Program-made: the position numbers and the translations under genes
Assembly (NCBI GenBank): GCA_051872395.1
Contig: JBJEDU010000030.1
Coordinates: forward strand, 4,107 to 68,106
Direction: 5' to 3'
Source: JBJEDU01 sp051872395
GTDB taxonomy: Bacteria > Bacillota_I > Bacilli_A > RFN20 > CAG-826
DNA: 64,000 nucleotides
The notes under the pieces: model-generated
The model's database searches: none
The model's input: only the letters and a program-made list of their open reading frames with translations
Told to the model about the DNA's origin: nothing
Part shown: piece by piece, positions 27,001 through 35,861 of the stretch
Position numbering within the stretch: the stretch's first letter is position 1
Layout: every line of letters begins with the position of its first letter

Positions 27001-28049
27001 ATTTTCTTTCTACGACAGATGGTTTTACTTATGGAAGTTTTACTTCCTTTAAAACTTTAGAAACAGAATATGTGCCTATCTATAATGGTAATTCTTCTTA
27101 TGTTTTGACTATCGCTAATTTAGAACCATTAGTGCTTCCAGATGGAAGACTTGTCATTTTTTATCGTTCAATGCTCAAAGATGTTTATTCATCTATTAGA
27201 GCAAGAATTTCTACTGACAATGGAGTCACATTTTCTTCTCCAATCATTATTTTAGAGAATTATGGATCGCTCGGTATGTATGAACCTTTTGGGGTTATCG
27301 ATGATAATACTATTCAGCTATTTATTTCATGCGATATTTCCTCTACTTTAGATGGAGGTTATGGTCCTGATAACACCTCCTTAATATGCAAAAACGGATA
27401 TCAAAATATTGTGCGTATTCCTATCGATATATCCACGAAGAGTACTTTTAATATTGGTGATCCCACCCCAGTCATAAAAGGTACCACTAATTATCGTCGT
27501 CCAGGGATGAGCGTCGTTTCTCAACTTCTCGATGGTAGTTACGCAATGGTTATTGAACATAATGGAACTTTGTCCTCGACCTCCAATTACAAAATGCGCA
27601 TCGCAATATCCTATTCCAAAGACTTATTAACTTGGACCACCCCAAAAGATTTAATTCTTCCTTCTCAAAGTGGGGAGAAAGTTATTAATGGTGTCGCTGA
27701 TATATACCGTGCTCAAGCGCCCTATATCCAAGTACTTCCTAGTGGGCAAATCGCTGTTAGTTATATGACTAATGAATTTTATGAAGGTGATTATTTTGAA
27801 ACTGATAATGATATTTTTAGAACAGTGGAATTATCCGTTTCAACAAAAAGAGTAAATTATAATGACACAGTCGAAATGGAAAGAGTGGAATTCGCTGGTC
27901 ATCATGAATATAACCATGGTTCTTCTTTTGGTAGTTGTAAAATTATCAAAGGAGAATTGGTGTTAATCTACACAGATTATGAAATCACTGACGAAAGTTT
28001 TAATCGAACTTCCGAAGGATTTTCATTTTCAAGAATTACTATTTTATAG
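24066..28049 (+). CDS. Secreted GLUG-repeat protein fused to a sialidase-fold glycosidase domain
   Basis: A 1327-residue protein with an N-terminal signal sequence. Residues about 200-930 carry many GLUG-type repeats of the form NYGxIxGxxxVGGIVG, which build a beta-helix-like adhesive stalk. From about residue 955 to the end lies a beta-propeller with a sialidase-like look: LPDGRLVIFYRS, ISTDNGVTFSSP, GMYEPFGVIDDNTIQLFIS, RRPGMSVVSQLLDG and AQAPYIQVLPSGQIAVSYMT. Relatives include GH33 and GH93 enzymes; which activity applies is not clear. The C-terminus shows no LPXTG or membrane anchor. It is the largest protein of the operon. Confidence 0.78.
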   Translation: MKKLIKWLFPILGVTSCFALMVSVFSNGGNKYISTTKNNTSSPEYTINFTDKENHVETSGTGTVTAKTVMGNEIEFAYTDATSTSDSFVILASGGSFYNNYSVSVVGNNRLSGVYSVTATFSGTLNLDYTWNETLESGEPYLRSGIVLQTGVEFTFGNETPSFLKFSAGTAVTIESINVKYSCSYSDIPDSVYKISNPNDLVNFTYLVNNGLQDLSAILLDDINMDGVSYSGIDTTYTGTFNGNNHAITGLSFSTGGVKCNDSLFAILGDGGVIQNLDVTATLTNVDTRNAIIVGEMTGASTIKNCIARGTVTAKATADEGIGGVVGYISSTTGAVVDNCVNFASVTSPSNGSFGRRVAGIVGGTGSSSSSAPTKATITNCTNYGKIYARSYAGGIVGQLGYGTTQVVDGNKNYGIIDTVNGGYGGGIVGRFLQGTITNNFSGGGYVYGTTTRITVGHKTTTTTDEDGNSTTTTTYLKMDDISIIAKKVPTTVNYLASASDKSVAGYETIGSGSTNYGYCVGEFNGTGVIDDTNIAGWSGSKTAASALSGTGTEEDPYLIVRAKDYFALRDICNASSSDVHFKLMKDIDLDYHKDDPDYSASTNTAYSLIIGTAAAKTEALAFKGTFDGNGHTIYNFSSSTGDTIGSGLFSYTDGATIKNVTFVNPTIKNVKSKGMIAVVTGSTTGVTIEKVNVVGGRVNSTNEVGSLVGTVKSGTATITNCSSSATITGTNSVGGFVGGVGFTNNSTSTTAATLDIQNSTFTGTITTSAASSSTFTGVGGIVGASGTIDSITIDGCVNVGSVTDEYNEGVGGIFGKNVEIETTSAITISDCKNYGAIAGVDSVGGIVGHASETTNTSIVSNSNNYGNIAGSDTSTAVGGIFGTKNWAAESCNTSKTATVISGTYKAETVFGETTVYLAGVDNKTESNTDCGLCNPETYVAPSKLIKNTVTTVSAHLAHYGRYAELNNGKNIFTYSGGYFLSTTDGFTYGSFTSFKTLETEYVPIYNGNSSYVLTIANLEPLVLPDGRLVIFYRSMLKDVYSSIRARISTDNGVTFSSPIIILENYGSLGMYEPFGVIDDNTIQLFISCDISSTLDGGYGPDNTSLICKNGYQNIVRIPIDISTKSTFNIGDPTPVIKGTTNYRRPGMSVVSQLLDGSYAMVIEHNGTLSSTSNYKMRIAISYSKDLLTWTTPKDLILPSQSGEKVINGVADIYRAQAPYIQVLPSGQIAVSYMTNEFYEGDYFETDNDIFRTVELSVSTKRVNYNDTVEMERVEFAGHHEYNHGSSFGSCKIIKGELVLIYTDYEITDESFNRTSEGFSFSRITIL

Positions 28050-28064
28050 GAGTTAGTAGCAATA

Positions 28065-30650
28065 ATGAAAAAGAAAAACTTAATAATTTATTCATTAATT
28101 TTATTTCCAACACTTCCCTTTCTTTCTTCATGTAATAATAATTCTTCAAAATTAGCGCCTATTTTTGAAGAAGATGAAATTTCATATCAAAAAGAAGAAT
28201 ATGAAACTTATCATAATTACATTGAAATATTTGATGACAAAGGCACTTTGTATCAAATTGGTGACCCATATATCTTAAGATATAATGGTAAATATTATTT
28301 ATATTCATCAAATACTGGCACTAATATTAACAATGGTATTCCTTGTTGGGTTTCATCAAATTTAGTGGATTGGACTTTTGATAGTTGGGTGTATGGTGAT
28401 GGCACGACAAATAGTGGTGGAGCCTATACCTATACCGCTTTCGCTCCAGAAGTAACATATTATAATGGTTATTTCTATATGTGCGAAGCTCCAAATGGTA
28501 ATGGTCATTACATTTTTAGATGTGACACTCCAGATGGAAAATTTGAAAGAGTTTCCGACAATATTGGTTTAGGTATTGATGGTTCATTATATGTTGAAAA
28601 CGGCAAATTATATTTACTGAGCGCTGCTAGTGGATATAGTGGAGGTTCTATTGGATACGCTCTTTTAACCGTCGGTGAAGATGGAAGAGTTACTGCCGGT
28701 GTTCGTAATGGTATCAATGTCGCAACATTGAATGGTTGGACTGAAGGTCCTGGATATTTTGAAAGAAATGGTTATCGCTATTTGACTTATACTGGTAACC
28801 ATGTCAATGCTTCTAGTTACCGTGTTGCGTACGCTTACACTAATTCGACATCATTATTTAAAAGTTTAGTTACTACTGATAATAACATCATTTTAATTTC
28901 AACTGGTGATACGACTCCATATCCATATGAAGGTGGATATAATGGTGATCCTACTCAAACTGTTTCTCTTGATACTTATCGTGGTTTAGGGCATAGCGCA
29001 AATGTGTTAGGTCCAAACCTCGATAGTGAATATATTTCCTATCATAATGCTGGTAGAATTACTCACAATAATTTAAGTACGACTCCAAAATTTAATCGTC
29101 GATTAAATGTTTCTCAATTATTTACTGATAATAAAAATCTCTCAGTTAATGGTTTATGTATCTATGATACAGTTAAACCAACACTTCCAGATTTTTCTTT
29201 AGTCAATAATCCTGAAGAAGATAAATTAGATAATTCCTCTAATGAATATAATTTATCTAATAAAATGACTGGAGATATTTATACAGTTGAATTCAATATT
29301 AAACTTGATTCTTTAAATAAAGCCAATGTCGTCTTTAGTTATGTTGATGATAATAACTTCTCTTCTGTGGAAGTTGATGGAGAAACTATCAAATTACATA
29401 AAACCACTGAAGGAGAAAAAGAAACTTTATTAACTTCACAAATTTTAGTTAGCGATAATAAAGATGCTTATCACACTATTAAAGTTGTTAATGGTCAAGA
29501 TAAATGTTCTTTATATTACGATAATGATCTTGAAGGTAGTGTTTCCACTAATGCTGGTAAAGAAGGCTATGTTGGAGTTAGTAAAGACTTAGTGATGGGC
29601 GAAGTTAGTTTCACTAATGACGCTTATGGAACTTCTGATTTTGAAGCGATTAAAAATTTAGGAGCGCAATTCCCTTCTATCAATTACTTAAAAGAAGAAA
29701 AGAGAGGATTTTCTATCGCTAACGCTACACTTAAAGAAGGTGGAGTTAGACAAAACGAAAAAGAAAATACTTCATTAGTGAATGAAGAAACTCTTGTTAC
29801 CTTAAATAAAAACGATTGGGTTAAATACGCCATCAACGCTCCAACTGAAGGTGACTACGGACTTTATTTAAAAGTTAATAACGCTTCATTAAATTCTAAA
29901 TTTAGAGTTGTTATCGATGATACTGATGTATTTGATATGAGTATTAGTGACGCTACTATTGATGAAGATAATAATGTCTTTGTTTATACTGGCTTATTCA
30001 ACATCAAAGAAAAAGGTATTCATTCATTAAAAATATTATGTGACTCTAAAGAATTATCATTCTCTATGGTCGAAACTAGAAAGAGCGATAATGTTGATTC
30101 TTTTGAAAATTCATTGACGGAAGAATTTGAACAATCAACCACTATCATGGGATCATATAAAACTGATATCGGTGGACTTCAAACCAAAACATCTGAAGTA
30201 GAAACGATGATTTATTTTGGTGATAGTGCAAAATCTAATTTTGAATTAAATGTTAATGTCGCCTTAATTGGTGGCGATGCTGGCATTGTCTTTAGAACAA
30301 AAAATTATTCATATACCACCATTTCTGGTTCTGTTAATGGTAGTAATACATTCCAAGGTTATTATTTATCATTACAAACTAATGGAATTATGAATTTATA
30401 TAAATATAACTATGGTTACGACACTTTAGAAACGGTCGTACCAGAGGATAATAACGGAAACTTGTTATTAGGAGTTACAGCATCAATTAAAGTTAGCGTC
30501 AAAGTGATTAACAATGTCATTAAAGTTAGCCTTAATAATAAAGAATATATATCTATTAGTGACACTGACCCATTCATTAATGGATATGTTGGTTTCTACA
30601 CTAAAAATACCCAAATATCCTATAAGGATTTGGAATACAAAATTATTTAA
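28065..30650 (+). CDS. GH43-family glycosidase lipoprotein with carbohydrate-binding modules
   Basis: An 861-residue lipoprotein (LSSC lipobox, Cys near residue 22). The GH43 propeller spans about residues 60-380: QIGDPYILRYNGKYYLYSS holds the base Asp, LGIDGSLYVENGKLYLLS the middle Asp, and GWTEGPGYFERNGYRYLTYTGN the acid Glu. Residues about 400-520 and 690-861 are jelly-roll modules (VEFNIKLDSLNKANVVFSYVDD; NVALIGGDAGIVFRT), and about 545-680 resembles a CBM6-like domain. It should trim arabinose or similar side groups outside the cell before uptake. Confidence 0.85.
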   Translation: MKKKNLIIYSLILFPTLPFLSSCNNNSSKLAPIFEEDEISYQKEEYETYHNYIEIFDDKGTLYQIGDPYILRYNGKYYLYSSNTGTNINNGIPCWVSSNLVDWTFDSWVYGDGTTNSGGAYTYTAFAPEVTYYNGYFYMCEAPNGNGHYIFRCDTPDGKFERVSDNIGLGIDGSLYVENGKLYLLSAASGYSGGSIGYALLTVGEDGRVTAGVRNGINVATLNGWTEGPGYFERNGYRYLTYTGNHVNASSYRVAYAYTNSTSLFKSLVTTDNNIILISTGDTTPYPYEGGYNGDPTQTVSLDTYRGLGHSANVLGPNLDSEYISYHNAGRITHNNLSTTPKFNRRLNVSQLFTDNKNLSVNGLCIYDTVKPTLPDFSLVNNPEEDKLDNSSNEYNLSNKMTGDIYTVEFNIKLDSLNKANVVFSYVDDNNFSSVEVDGETIKLHKTTEGEKETLLTSQILVSDNKDAYHTIKVVNGQDKCSLYYDNDLEGSVSTNAGKEGYVGVSKDLVMGEVSFTNDAYGTSDFEAIKNLGAQFPSINYLKEEKRGFSIANATLKEGGVRQNEKENTSLVNEETLVTLNKNDWVKYAINAPTEGDYGLYLKVNNASLNSKFRVVIDDTDVFDMSISDATIDEDNNVFVYTGLFNIKEKGIHSLKILCDSKELSFSMVETRKSDNVDSFENSLTEEFEQSTTIMGSYKTDIGGLQTKTSEVETMIYFGDSAKSNFELNVNVALIGGDAGIVFRTKNYSYTTISGSVNGSNTFQGYYLSLQTNGIMNLYKYNYGYDTLETVVPEDNNGNLLLGVTASIKVSVKVINNVIKVSLNNKEYISISDTDPFINGYVGFYTKNTQISYKDLEYKII

Positions 30651-30670
30651 AACCGGAGGTTTATAATTTT

Positions 30671-32128
30671 ATGAACAAAAAAACTATTATTCCTGTATTG
30701 TTCTTTGCTAGCATCTTAACTTTAACTAGTTGCTCTAAACCTAGCGAAGGGACATCTGAAGGAAAAACTGTCATTACATTCGCTGGAAGAAGTAATGAAA
30801 ACGAAGAGGCTAATTATCGTCAATTCATTGCTGAATTCGAAGAATTACACCCAGACATTAAGGTTAATATCGAATGGTATGCGAACGAAAATGCCTATAA
30901 CCAAGCGTTGAGTGGAAAACTTAGAAAATTACCTGACATTTTTATGCTTTCAGATGACCAATTTATTCCATACGCTGAAGGTGGTTTCTTAGCTGATTAT
31001 CGTGATTATGTCGATATGGATGAATTAAAAGAACTCGTCTATGAATATGGCGCGGAAGCATATTGTTATAATACAAGAACTGACGTTTATGGTTGGGATG
31101 AAGATGATCCCGATTGTGGATTCTTTGGTTATCCAAAAGATCAAGGTCCAATCGCTATTATGTATAACAAAACATTATTCACATCTTTGATGGAAAGATA
31201 TAATGCACAAGTTAGTGATTCATCATTACAACTTAAATTACCATCACCAACTCATCCTTATACATACGCTGAATTTATCGAAGTATGTGGAAAATTAAAA
31301 GACGCTGATGGCAGTGCCACTTTCTATCCAGTGGCTGGATATGATTTTGATAGTGCCATTTATTCAAATAATGCAAACTACTTTAATGAAGATGCGACAG
31401 TGCAAACTATTACTACTGATAACTTCATTGAAGCGGTTGAATTCTATCGTGATTTATATTCCACTGGTTGTATTGCTCCTTATGGAGGAACAGTTGTTGG
31501 TAATGAATCAACATTCATTTCTGGAAGAAATGTCTTCTATTATGCTGGACCATGGAAATGTAAAGATTATTGGAAACAAATTGATAATTTTGAATGGGAT
31601 TTAATTCCAATGTGTGTTGGTCCTGCTGAAGGTGCACTTTCAACTTCTTATATTGGTTCTATGGGCTATGTCATTGCTCAAAGATCCACTGTTAAAGAAC
31701 AAGCTATCGAATTAGCGAAATATTTAGCCACTAATGAAAGCAGTCAACGTTCTCAATATATGAGAGGACAAGCGATTCCTAACATTAAAACAATGAGTGA
31801 AGAATATATAAATGATACATACAACTTATTAAATGGTAAAAATCCAGCAAATAGAGCGTGTTGGATTGATATCGTTGATGGAACTGGTACTACCAAAGTT
31901 GATGAAAATGGTGAAGAATACACTGATGTTGTTACTGGTCATTATCGTCCAGCCAAATACACCTATTCCTCAACATGGAGAACCGATTTATCAAACTGGC
32001 TCGCTGGTCAAGGCACTAATGGTAAAAACGTTTGGAAAGGGGAAATTACACCTCGTGATGCTTTGACTCAATTTGCCCCAACTTTACAAACTTACCTTGA
32101 AAACATGAAAGAACAAAGTTCATTGTAA
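30671..32128 (+). CDS. ABC transporter sugar-binding lipoprotein (family 1 type)
   Basis: A 485-residue lipoprotein with lipobox LTSC (Cys near residue 21). It has the two-lobed fold of maltose/oligosaccharide-binding proteins: FIAEFEELHPDIKVNIEWYA near residues 46-65, LPDIFMLSDDQ, IAIMYNKTLF and FISGRNVFYYAGPW. It presents oligosaccharides to the permeases encoded directly downstream. GGAGG precedes the ATG. Confidence 0.93.
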   Translation: MNKKTIIPVLFFASILTLTSCSKPSEGTSEGKTVITFAGRSNENEEANYRQFIAEFEELHPDIKVNIEWYANENAYNQALSGKLRKLPDIFMLSDDQFIPYAEGGFLADYRDYVDMDELKELVYEYGAEAYCYNTRTDVYGWDEDDPDCGFFGYPKDQGPIAIMYNKTLFTSLMERYNAQVSDSSLQLKLPSPTHPYTYAEFIEVCGKLKDADGSATFYPVAGYDFDSAIYSNNANYFNEDATVQTITTDNFIEAVEFYRDLYSTGCIAPYGGTVVGNESTFISGRNVFYYAGPWKCKDYWKQIDNFEWDLIPMCVGPAEGALSTSYIGSMGYVIAQRSTVKEQAIELAKYLATNESSQRSQYMRGQAIPNIKTMSEEYINDTYNLLNGKNPANRACWIDIVDGTGTTKVDENGEEYTDVVTGHYRPAKYTYSSTWRTDLSNWLAGQGTNGKNVWKGEITPRDALTQFAPTLQTYLENMKEQSSL

Positions 32129-32129
32129 T

Positions 32130-33113
32130 ATGACTGACGTAGCTTTAAATAATAACAACGATATTGAGTTAGTTAATAACCTTAACTATAACCCAAATAA
32201 AAAAGAGAAAAGAAAATCTTTGGAAAAAAGAGAAAGTCGAATTGCTTTCTGCTTTGTCCTTATCAAGATTGTTGGCTTTGTCATCTTTACTCTTTTCCCA
32301 GTTTGTATTGCTTTGATATATTCATTCTCTAATATGGACCCATGGCGATTTCCAGACTTAGTATTCAAATATTTTGGAAACGCTAATTTCTGGTGTGGGT
32401 TCAATAACTATGTAAATTTATTTACTAATCAAATTTATAGCGCTCAATTTTATAAATCTATCGCTAATACATTAATTAATGTCATTTCAGTTCCTCTTGG
32501 AATGATGCTCGGTTTAGTTTTAGCGATGATATTAACAAAGAAAACCATCAAATTTAAGGCAGTATTCAGAGTTTTAATTTATATGCCAGTCGTCGCTAGT
32601 GCAGTGGCTATTGGCTATATTTGGAGATATATTTTTGAAACTGAATATGGTCTTTTAGAAAAGATATTCCATTTCAATGTCAACTGGTTTTCTAATGTGA
32701 ATTTAACACGTTTAGCGATTATCATTAAAAACTCTTGGGGTTCGATGGGCCGTTCAATGATTTTATATCTCGCAGCGATGCTCGCAATCCCTCAAAGTTA
32801 TTATGAGGCCGCCGAAATTGATGGGGCAAACAGTACTCAACAATTCTTTAAAATCACTTTGCCTTTAGTTTCTCCAACGACATTCTATTTGTTAGTTATG
32901 GGAATTATTGGTCACTTACAAAGTTATAATGACTCACAAATCTTCGCGAGCGAAGCTAGTGGTAGTAGAACGGTCGTTTGGTTCATTTGGAACTATGGTA
33001 TTAAAAACCACCAATACGGATTAGCGGCCGCAGCGAGTGTTTTGCTAGCGATATTCATCATGGGACTTACTATTGTCCAATTCAAAATTAATGGAAGGAG
33101 AAAGTTAAAATAA
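32130..33113 (+). CDS. ABC sugar permease, MalF/UgpA type
   Basis: A 327-residue protein with about six membrane segments. The EAA loop that docks the ATPase is YYEAAEIDGANSTQQFFKITLPL near residues 222-244. Starts one base after the binding-protein stop. Forms the translocation pore with the next gene product. Confidence 0.93.
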   Translation: MTDVALNNNNDIELVNNLNYNPNKKEKRKSLEKRESRIAFCFVLIKIVGFVIFTLFPVCIALIYSFSNMDPWRFPDLVFKYFGNANFWCGFNNYVNLFTNQIYSAQFYKSIANTLINVISVPLGMMLGLVLAMILTKKTIKFKAVFRVLIYMPVVASAVAIGYIWRYIFETEYGLLEKIFHFNVNWFSNVNLTRLAIIIKNSWGSMGRSMILYLAAMLAIPQSYYEAAEIDGANSTQQFFKITLPLVSPTTFYLLVMGIIGHLQSYNDSQIFASEASGSRTVVWFIWNYGIKNHQYGLAAAASVLLAIFIMGLTIVQFKINGRRKLK

Positions 33114-33114
33114 T

Positions 33115-34104
33115 ATGAAATTATTAATTACTATTCTATGTGTAATCGTGGCTATTATTTTAATTTTTGTATTAGTCCATTATATTATTCGTTTAATCGC
33201 GAGAAGACAAATTATTAAAGAAGGTGTGGTCGATCCAAACGTCATCGATGAATTTTGTTCGAATAGAACTCAAAAATATGATTTTGTTTCGACTCATATT
33301 GGATATTATTCCATATTGGTTATTGCTTGTTTATCGACATTATTCCCATTCATTTGGATGATTTTAACATCATTAAAAACTGTCGCTGAAGCGAGTGATG
33401 TTGTTAATCTTCACTTCTTTCCTGCCGTTCCACAGTGGAGCAACTACAAAGCAGTATTTGAAAGATTAAATATTTTAACTGGTCTTAAAAATACCATGAT
33501 TATTGAAATTGGTACTTTACCAATTTCCTTATTTGTCTCTGCTTTAGTAGCATATGCTTTTGAAAAGATGAAACTTCGTCATAAAACATTCTGGCTCTTA
33601 TTCATTATGAGTGGAATGATGGTTCCATATGCTTCAGTTTTATTACCTCAATATAGAATGTGGAACTATATCTTTAATGATGAACCAGGATTATGGCCAT
33701 TTATTTTACCTACTTGGTTTGGTAATGTCAGTGTCGTCTTCTTCTTCATTCAATATATGAAAGGAATCCCAAGCGAATTATTTGAAGCTAGTAAAATCGA
33801 TGGCGCGGGTTATTTCAAATCTTTTCTTCTCATTATGCTTCCAAATATGGTGCTTGCAATTGTTTGCCAAGCGGTCTTTGGATTTGTCAGTCACTGGAAT
33901 GACTTCTTTGGACCATCCATTTATTTGAGTGATCCACAGTATAAGACATTACAAGTTTTACTTTATAGCTTTGCTAGTAGTGGCACTGATAAACCAATGT
34001 TATATGCGGCAAGTTTTATCACTTGTATTCCACTTTTTGTCATCTATTTAGCGTTCCAAAAATTCTTTGTTGGCTCTTTAGCGATTTCTGGAATCAAGGA
34101 GTAA
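33115..34104 (+). CDS. ABC sugar permease, MalG/UgpE type
   Basis: A 329-residue protein with about six membrane segments and an N-terminal extension with one additional segment near residues 4-24. The EAA loop is LFEASKIDGAGYFKSFLLIMLP near residues 222-243. Begins one base after the partner permease. Confidence 0.93.
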   Translation: MKLLITILCVIVAIILIFVLVHYIIRLIARRQIIKEGVVDPNVIDEFCSNRTQKYDFVSTHIGYYSILVIACLSTLFPFIWMILTSLKTVAEASDVVNLHFFPAVPQWSNYKAVFERLNILTGLKNTMIIEIGTLPISLFVSALVAYAFEKMKLRHKTFWLLFIMSGMMVPYASVLLPQYRMWNYIFNDEPGLWPFILPTWFGNVSVVFFFIQYMKGIPSELFEASKIDGAGYFKSFLLIMLPNMVLAIVCQAVFGFVSHWNDFFGPSIYLSDPQYKTLQVLLYSFASSGTDKPMLYAASFITCIPLFVIYLAFQKFFVGSLAISGIKE

Positions 34105-34113
34105 GAAATTTTT

Positions 34114-35859
34114 ATGAAATATTCAAAATGTTTTATTTCTAAAGAATATCCACGTCCAAACTTCACGAGAAATGATTATTTATCATTAAATGGTGAATGG
34201 GATTTTTGTTTTCTTGATGAAGACACGATGAATATTTCAAATGTTACTTTCGATAAAAAGATTATTGTTCCTTATACTTATAACACTAAGAAAAGTGGTA
34301 TCAATGTCGATACTTTTTATCCTGTTGTTTGGTATAAAAGAACATTTAAAATTAACACTAATAAAAAGAGAATAATCCTCCATCTTGATGGAGTGGATTA
34401 TTATTCTTATGTTTATGTTAATCACCATTTAGCGGGCTCTTTTTCTTCTGGTTATACTCGTCATAGTGTCGATATTAGTGAATTTGTTAATAAAAATAAC
34501 GAAGAAAATGAATTAATTATTAAATGTATCGACACGAAAGAATCACATCAACCACGTGGTAAACAAAGATATATCGACCATAACGTTTCTTGTTTTTATG
34601 AAGAGACGACTGGGATATATAAAACCGTTTGGTTAGAATTTGTTAATGATGTCTATCTTAAAAGTGTTCATCAAGATGTTATATTCGCTGAAGACGCGAT
34701 TAAATATTCTTATACTTTAAATAAATTTAAAGATAATTTAAAACTTAATATTAAAGTATATTATGCGGATAAATTAATTAAATCAGTGAGCGAAGATTTA
34801 TTAGATAGAACGGGAAGTATTACTTTATGTTTACGAGATAAAGATAGAATATTACCGGTTCATTATTGGGGCATTGCTAATCCTCGTTTATATGATGTTG
34901 AATACACTTTATATTTAAATGATGAAGTTATTGATTTTGTCTCTTCTTATAGCGGGATTGCCTCTTTCACTAATGTGAATAACATTATTAAAATTAATCA
35001 TTGGCCAATTTATTTAAAAATGGTTCTTGATCAAGGATATTATCCTGACCAAGGTTTAACTGGTGATTTCGATTTATTTGAACAAGATATTTTATTAATG
35101 AAATCGCTCGGATTTAATGGAGCGAGAAAACATCAAAAAATTGAAGATGAAAGATACCATTATTTATGTGATGTTTTAGGTTTTTATAGTTGGGTAGAAA
35201 TGCCATCAAGTTATTATTTTGATGAATTTGCCCTTCAAGAAATTAATAAAAATTGGCTAGATATTTTATATCAATATCATGATTATCCTTCCGTGATGGC
35301 GTTTGTTATTTATAACGAGTCTTGGGGTGTCATGCATATTAATGACAACAAAGAACAACAAAACGCTTCTTTATCTTTATACCACTTAACTAAAGCAGTG
35401 TTCCCATATAAATTCGCTATATCTAATGATGGATGGGAACACACTAAGTCGGATTTATTAACTACCCATAATTATGCACAAAATAAAGAAGCCTTCTTAA
35501 AGAGTTATCAAAATAAAGAAGTTTTTGTTAATAATTTAAAAACTACTTTATTGAATAGAAATCCTTTCGCTTCAGGTTTTGTTTATGAAAATCAACCAAT
35601 CGTTATTTCTGAATGTTTGGGAACTTCATTTGAAAAAGAAAATAAATCATCAACATGGGGTTATGGAAATAAAGCAAAAGATGAAGAAGAATTTTATTCA
35701 CGATTAAAAGATATTATTGAAAGTATTTCTTCTTTAGATTTTGTTAGTGGATATTGCATTACTCAACTTCGTGATGTGGGTTTAGAAACTAATGGATTAT
35801 TAGATTTAAAAGGTAATCTAAAATTTGATGTTAATCGAATCAAGGAGATTATTAAATAA
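34114..35859 (+). CDS. Glycoside hydrolase family 2 (beta-galactosidase/beta-glucuronidase type), cytoplasmic
   Basis: A 581-residue protein without signal peptide. Sugar-binding domain at the N-terminus (LNGEWDF near residues 27-33, PYTYNTKKSG, VVWYKRTF), then an immunoglobulin-like domain, then the TIM barrel from about residue 290. Acid/base Glu is in VIYNESWG near residue 401 and the nucleophile Glu in PIVISECLG near residue 499. Family 2 enzymes release beta-linked galactose, glucuronate or mannose; specificity is open. It acts on imported oligosaccharides. Confidence 0.9.
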   Translation: MKYSKCFISKEYPRPNFTRNDYLSLNGEWDFCFLDEDTMNISNVTFDKKIIVPYTYNTKKSGINVDTFYPVVWYKRTFKINTNKKRIILHLDGVDYYSYVYVNHHLAGSFSSGYTRHSVDISEFVNKNNEENELIIKCIDTKESHQPRGKQRYIDHNVSCFYEETTGIYKTVWLEFVNDVYLKSVHQDVIFAEDAIKYSYTLNKFKDNLKLNIKVYYADKLIKSVSEDLLDRTGSITLCLRDKDRILPVHYWGIANPRLYDVEYTLYLNDEVIDFVSSYSGIASFTNVNNIIKINHWPIYLKMVLDQGYYPDQGLTGDFDLFEQDILLMKSLGFNGARKHQKIEDERYHYLCDVLGFYSWVEMPSSYYFDEFALQEINKNWLDILYQYHDYPSVMAFVIYNESWGVMHINDNKEQQNASLSLYHLTKAVFPYKFAISNDGWEHTKSDLLTTHNYAQNKEAFLKSYQNKEVFVNNLKTTLLNRNPFASGFVYENQPIVISECLGTSFEKENKSSTWGYGNKAKDEEEFYSRLKDIIESISSLDFVSGYCITQLRDVGLETNGLLDLKGNLKFDVNRIKEIIK

Positions 35860-35861
35860 TT

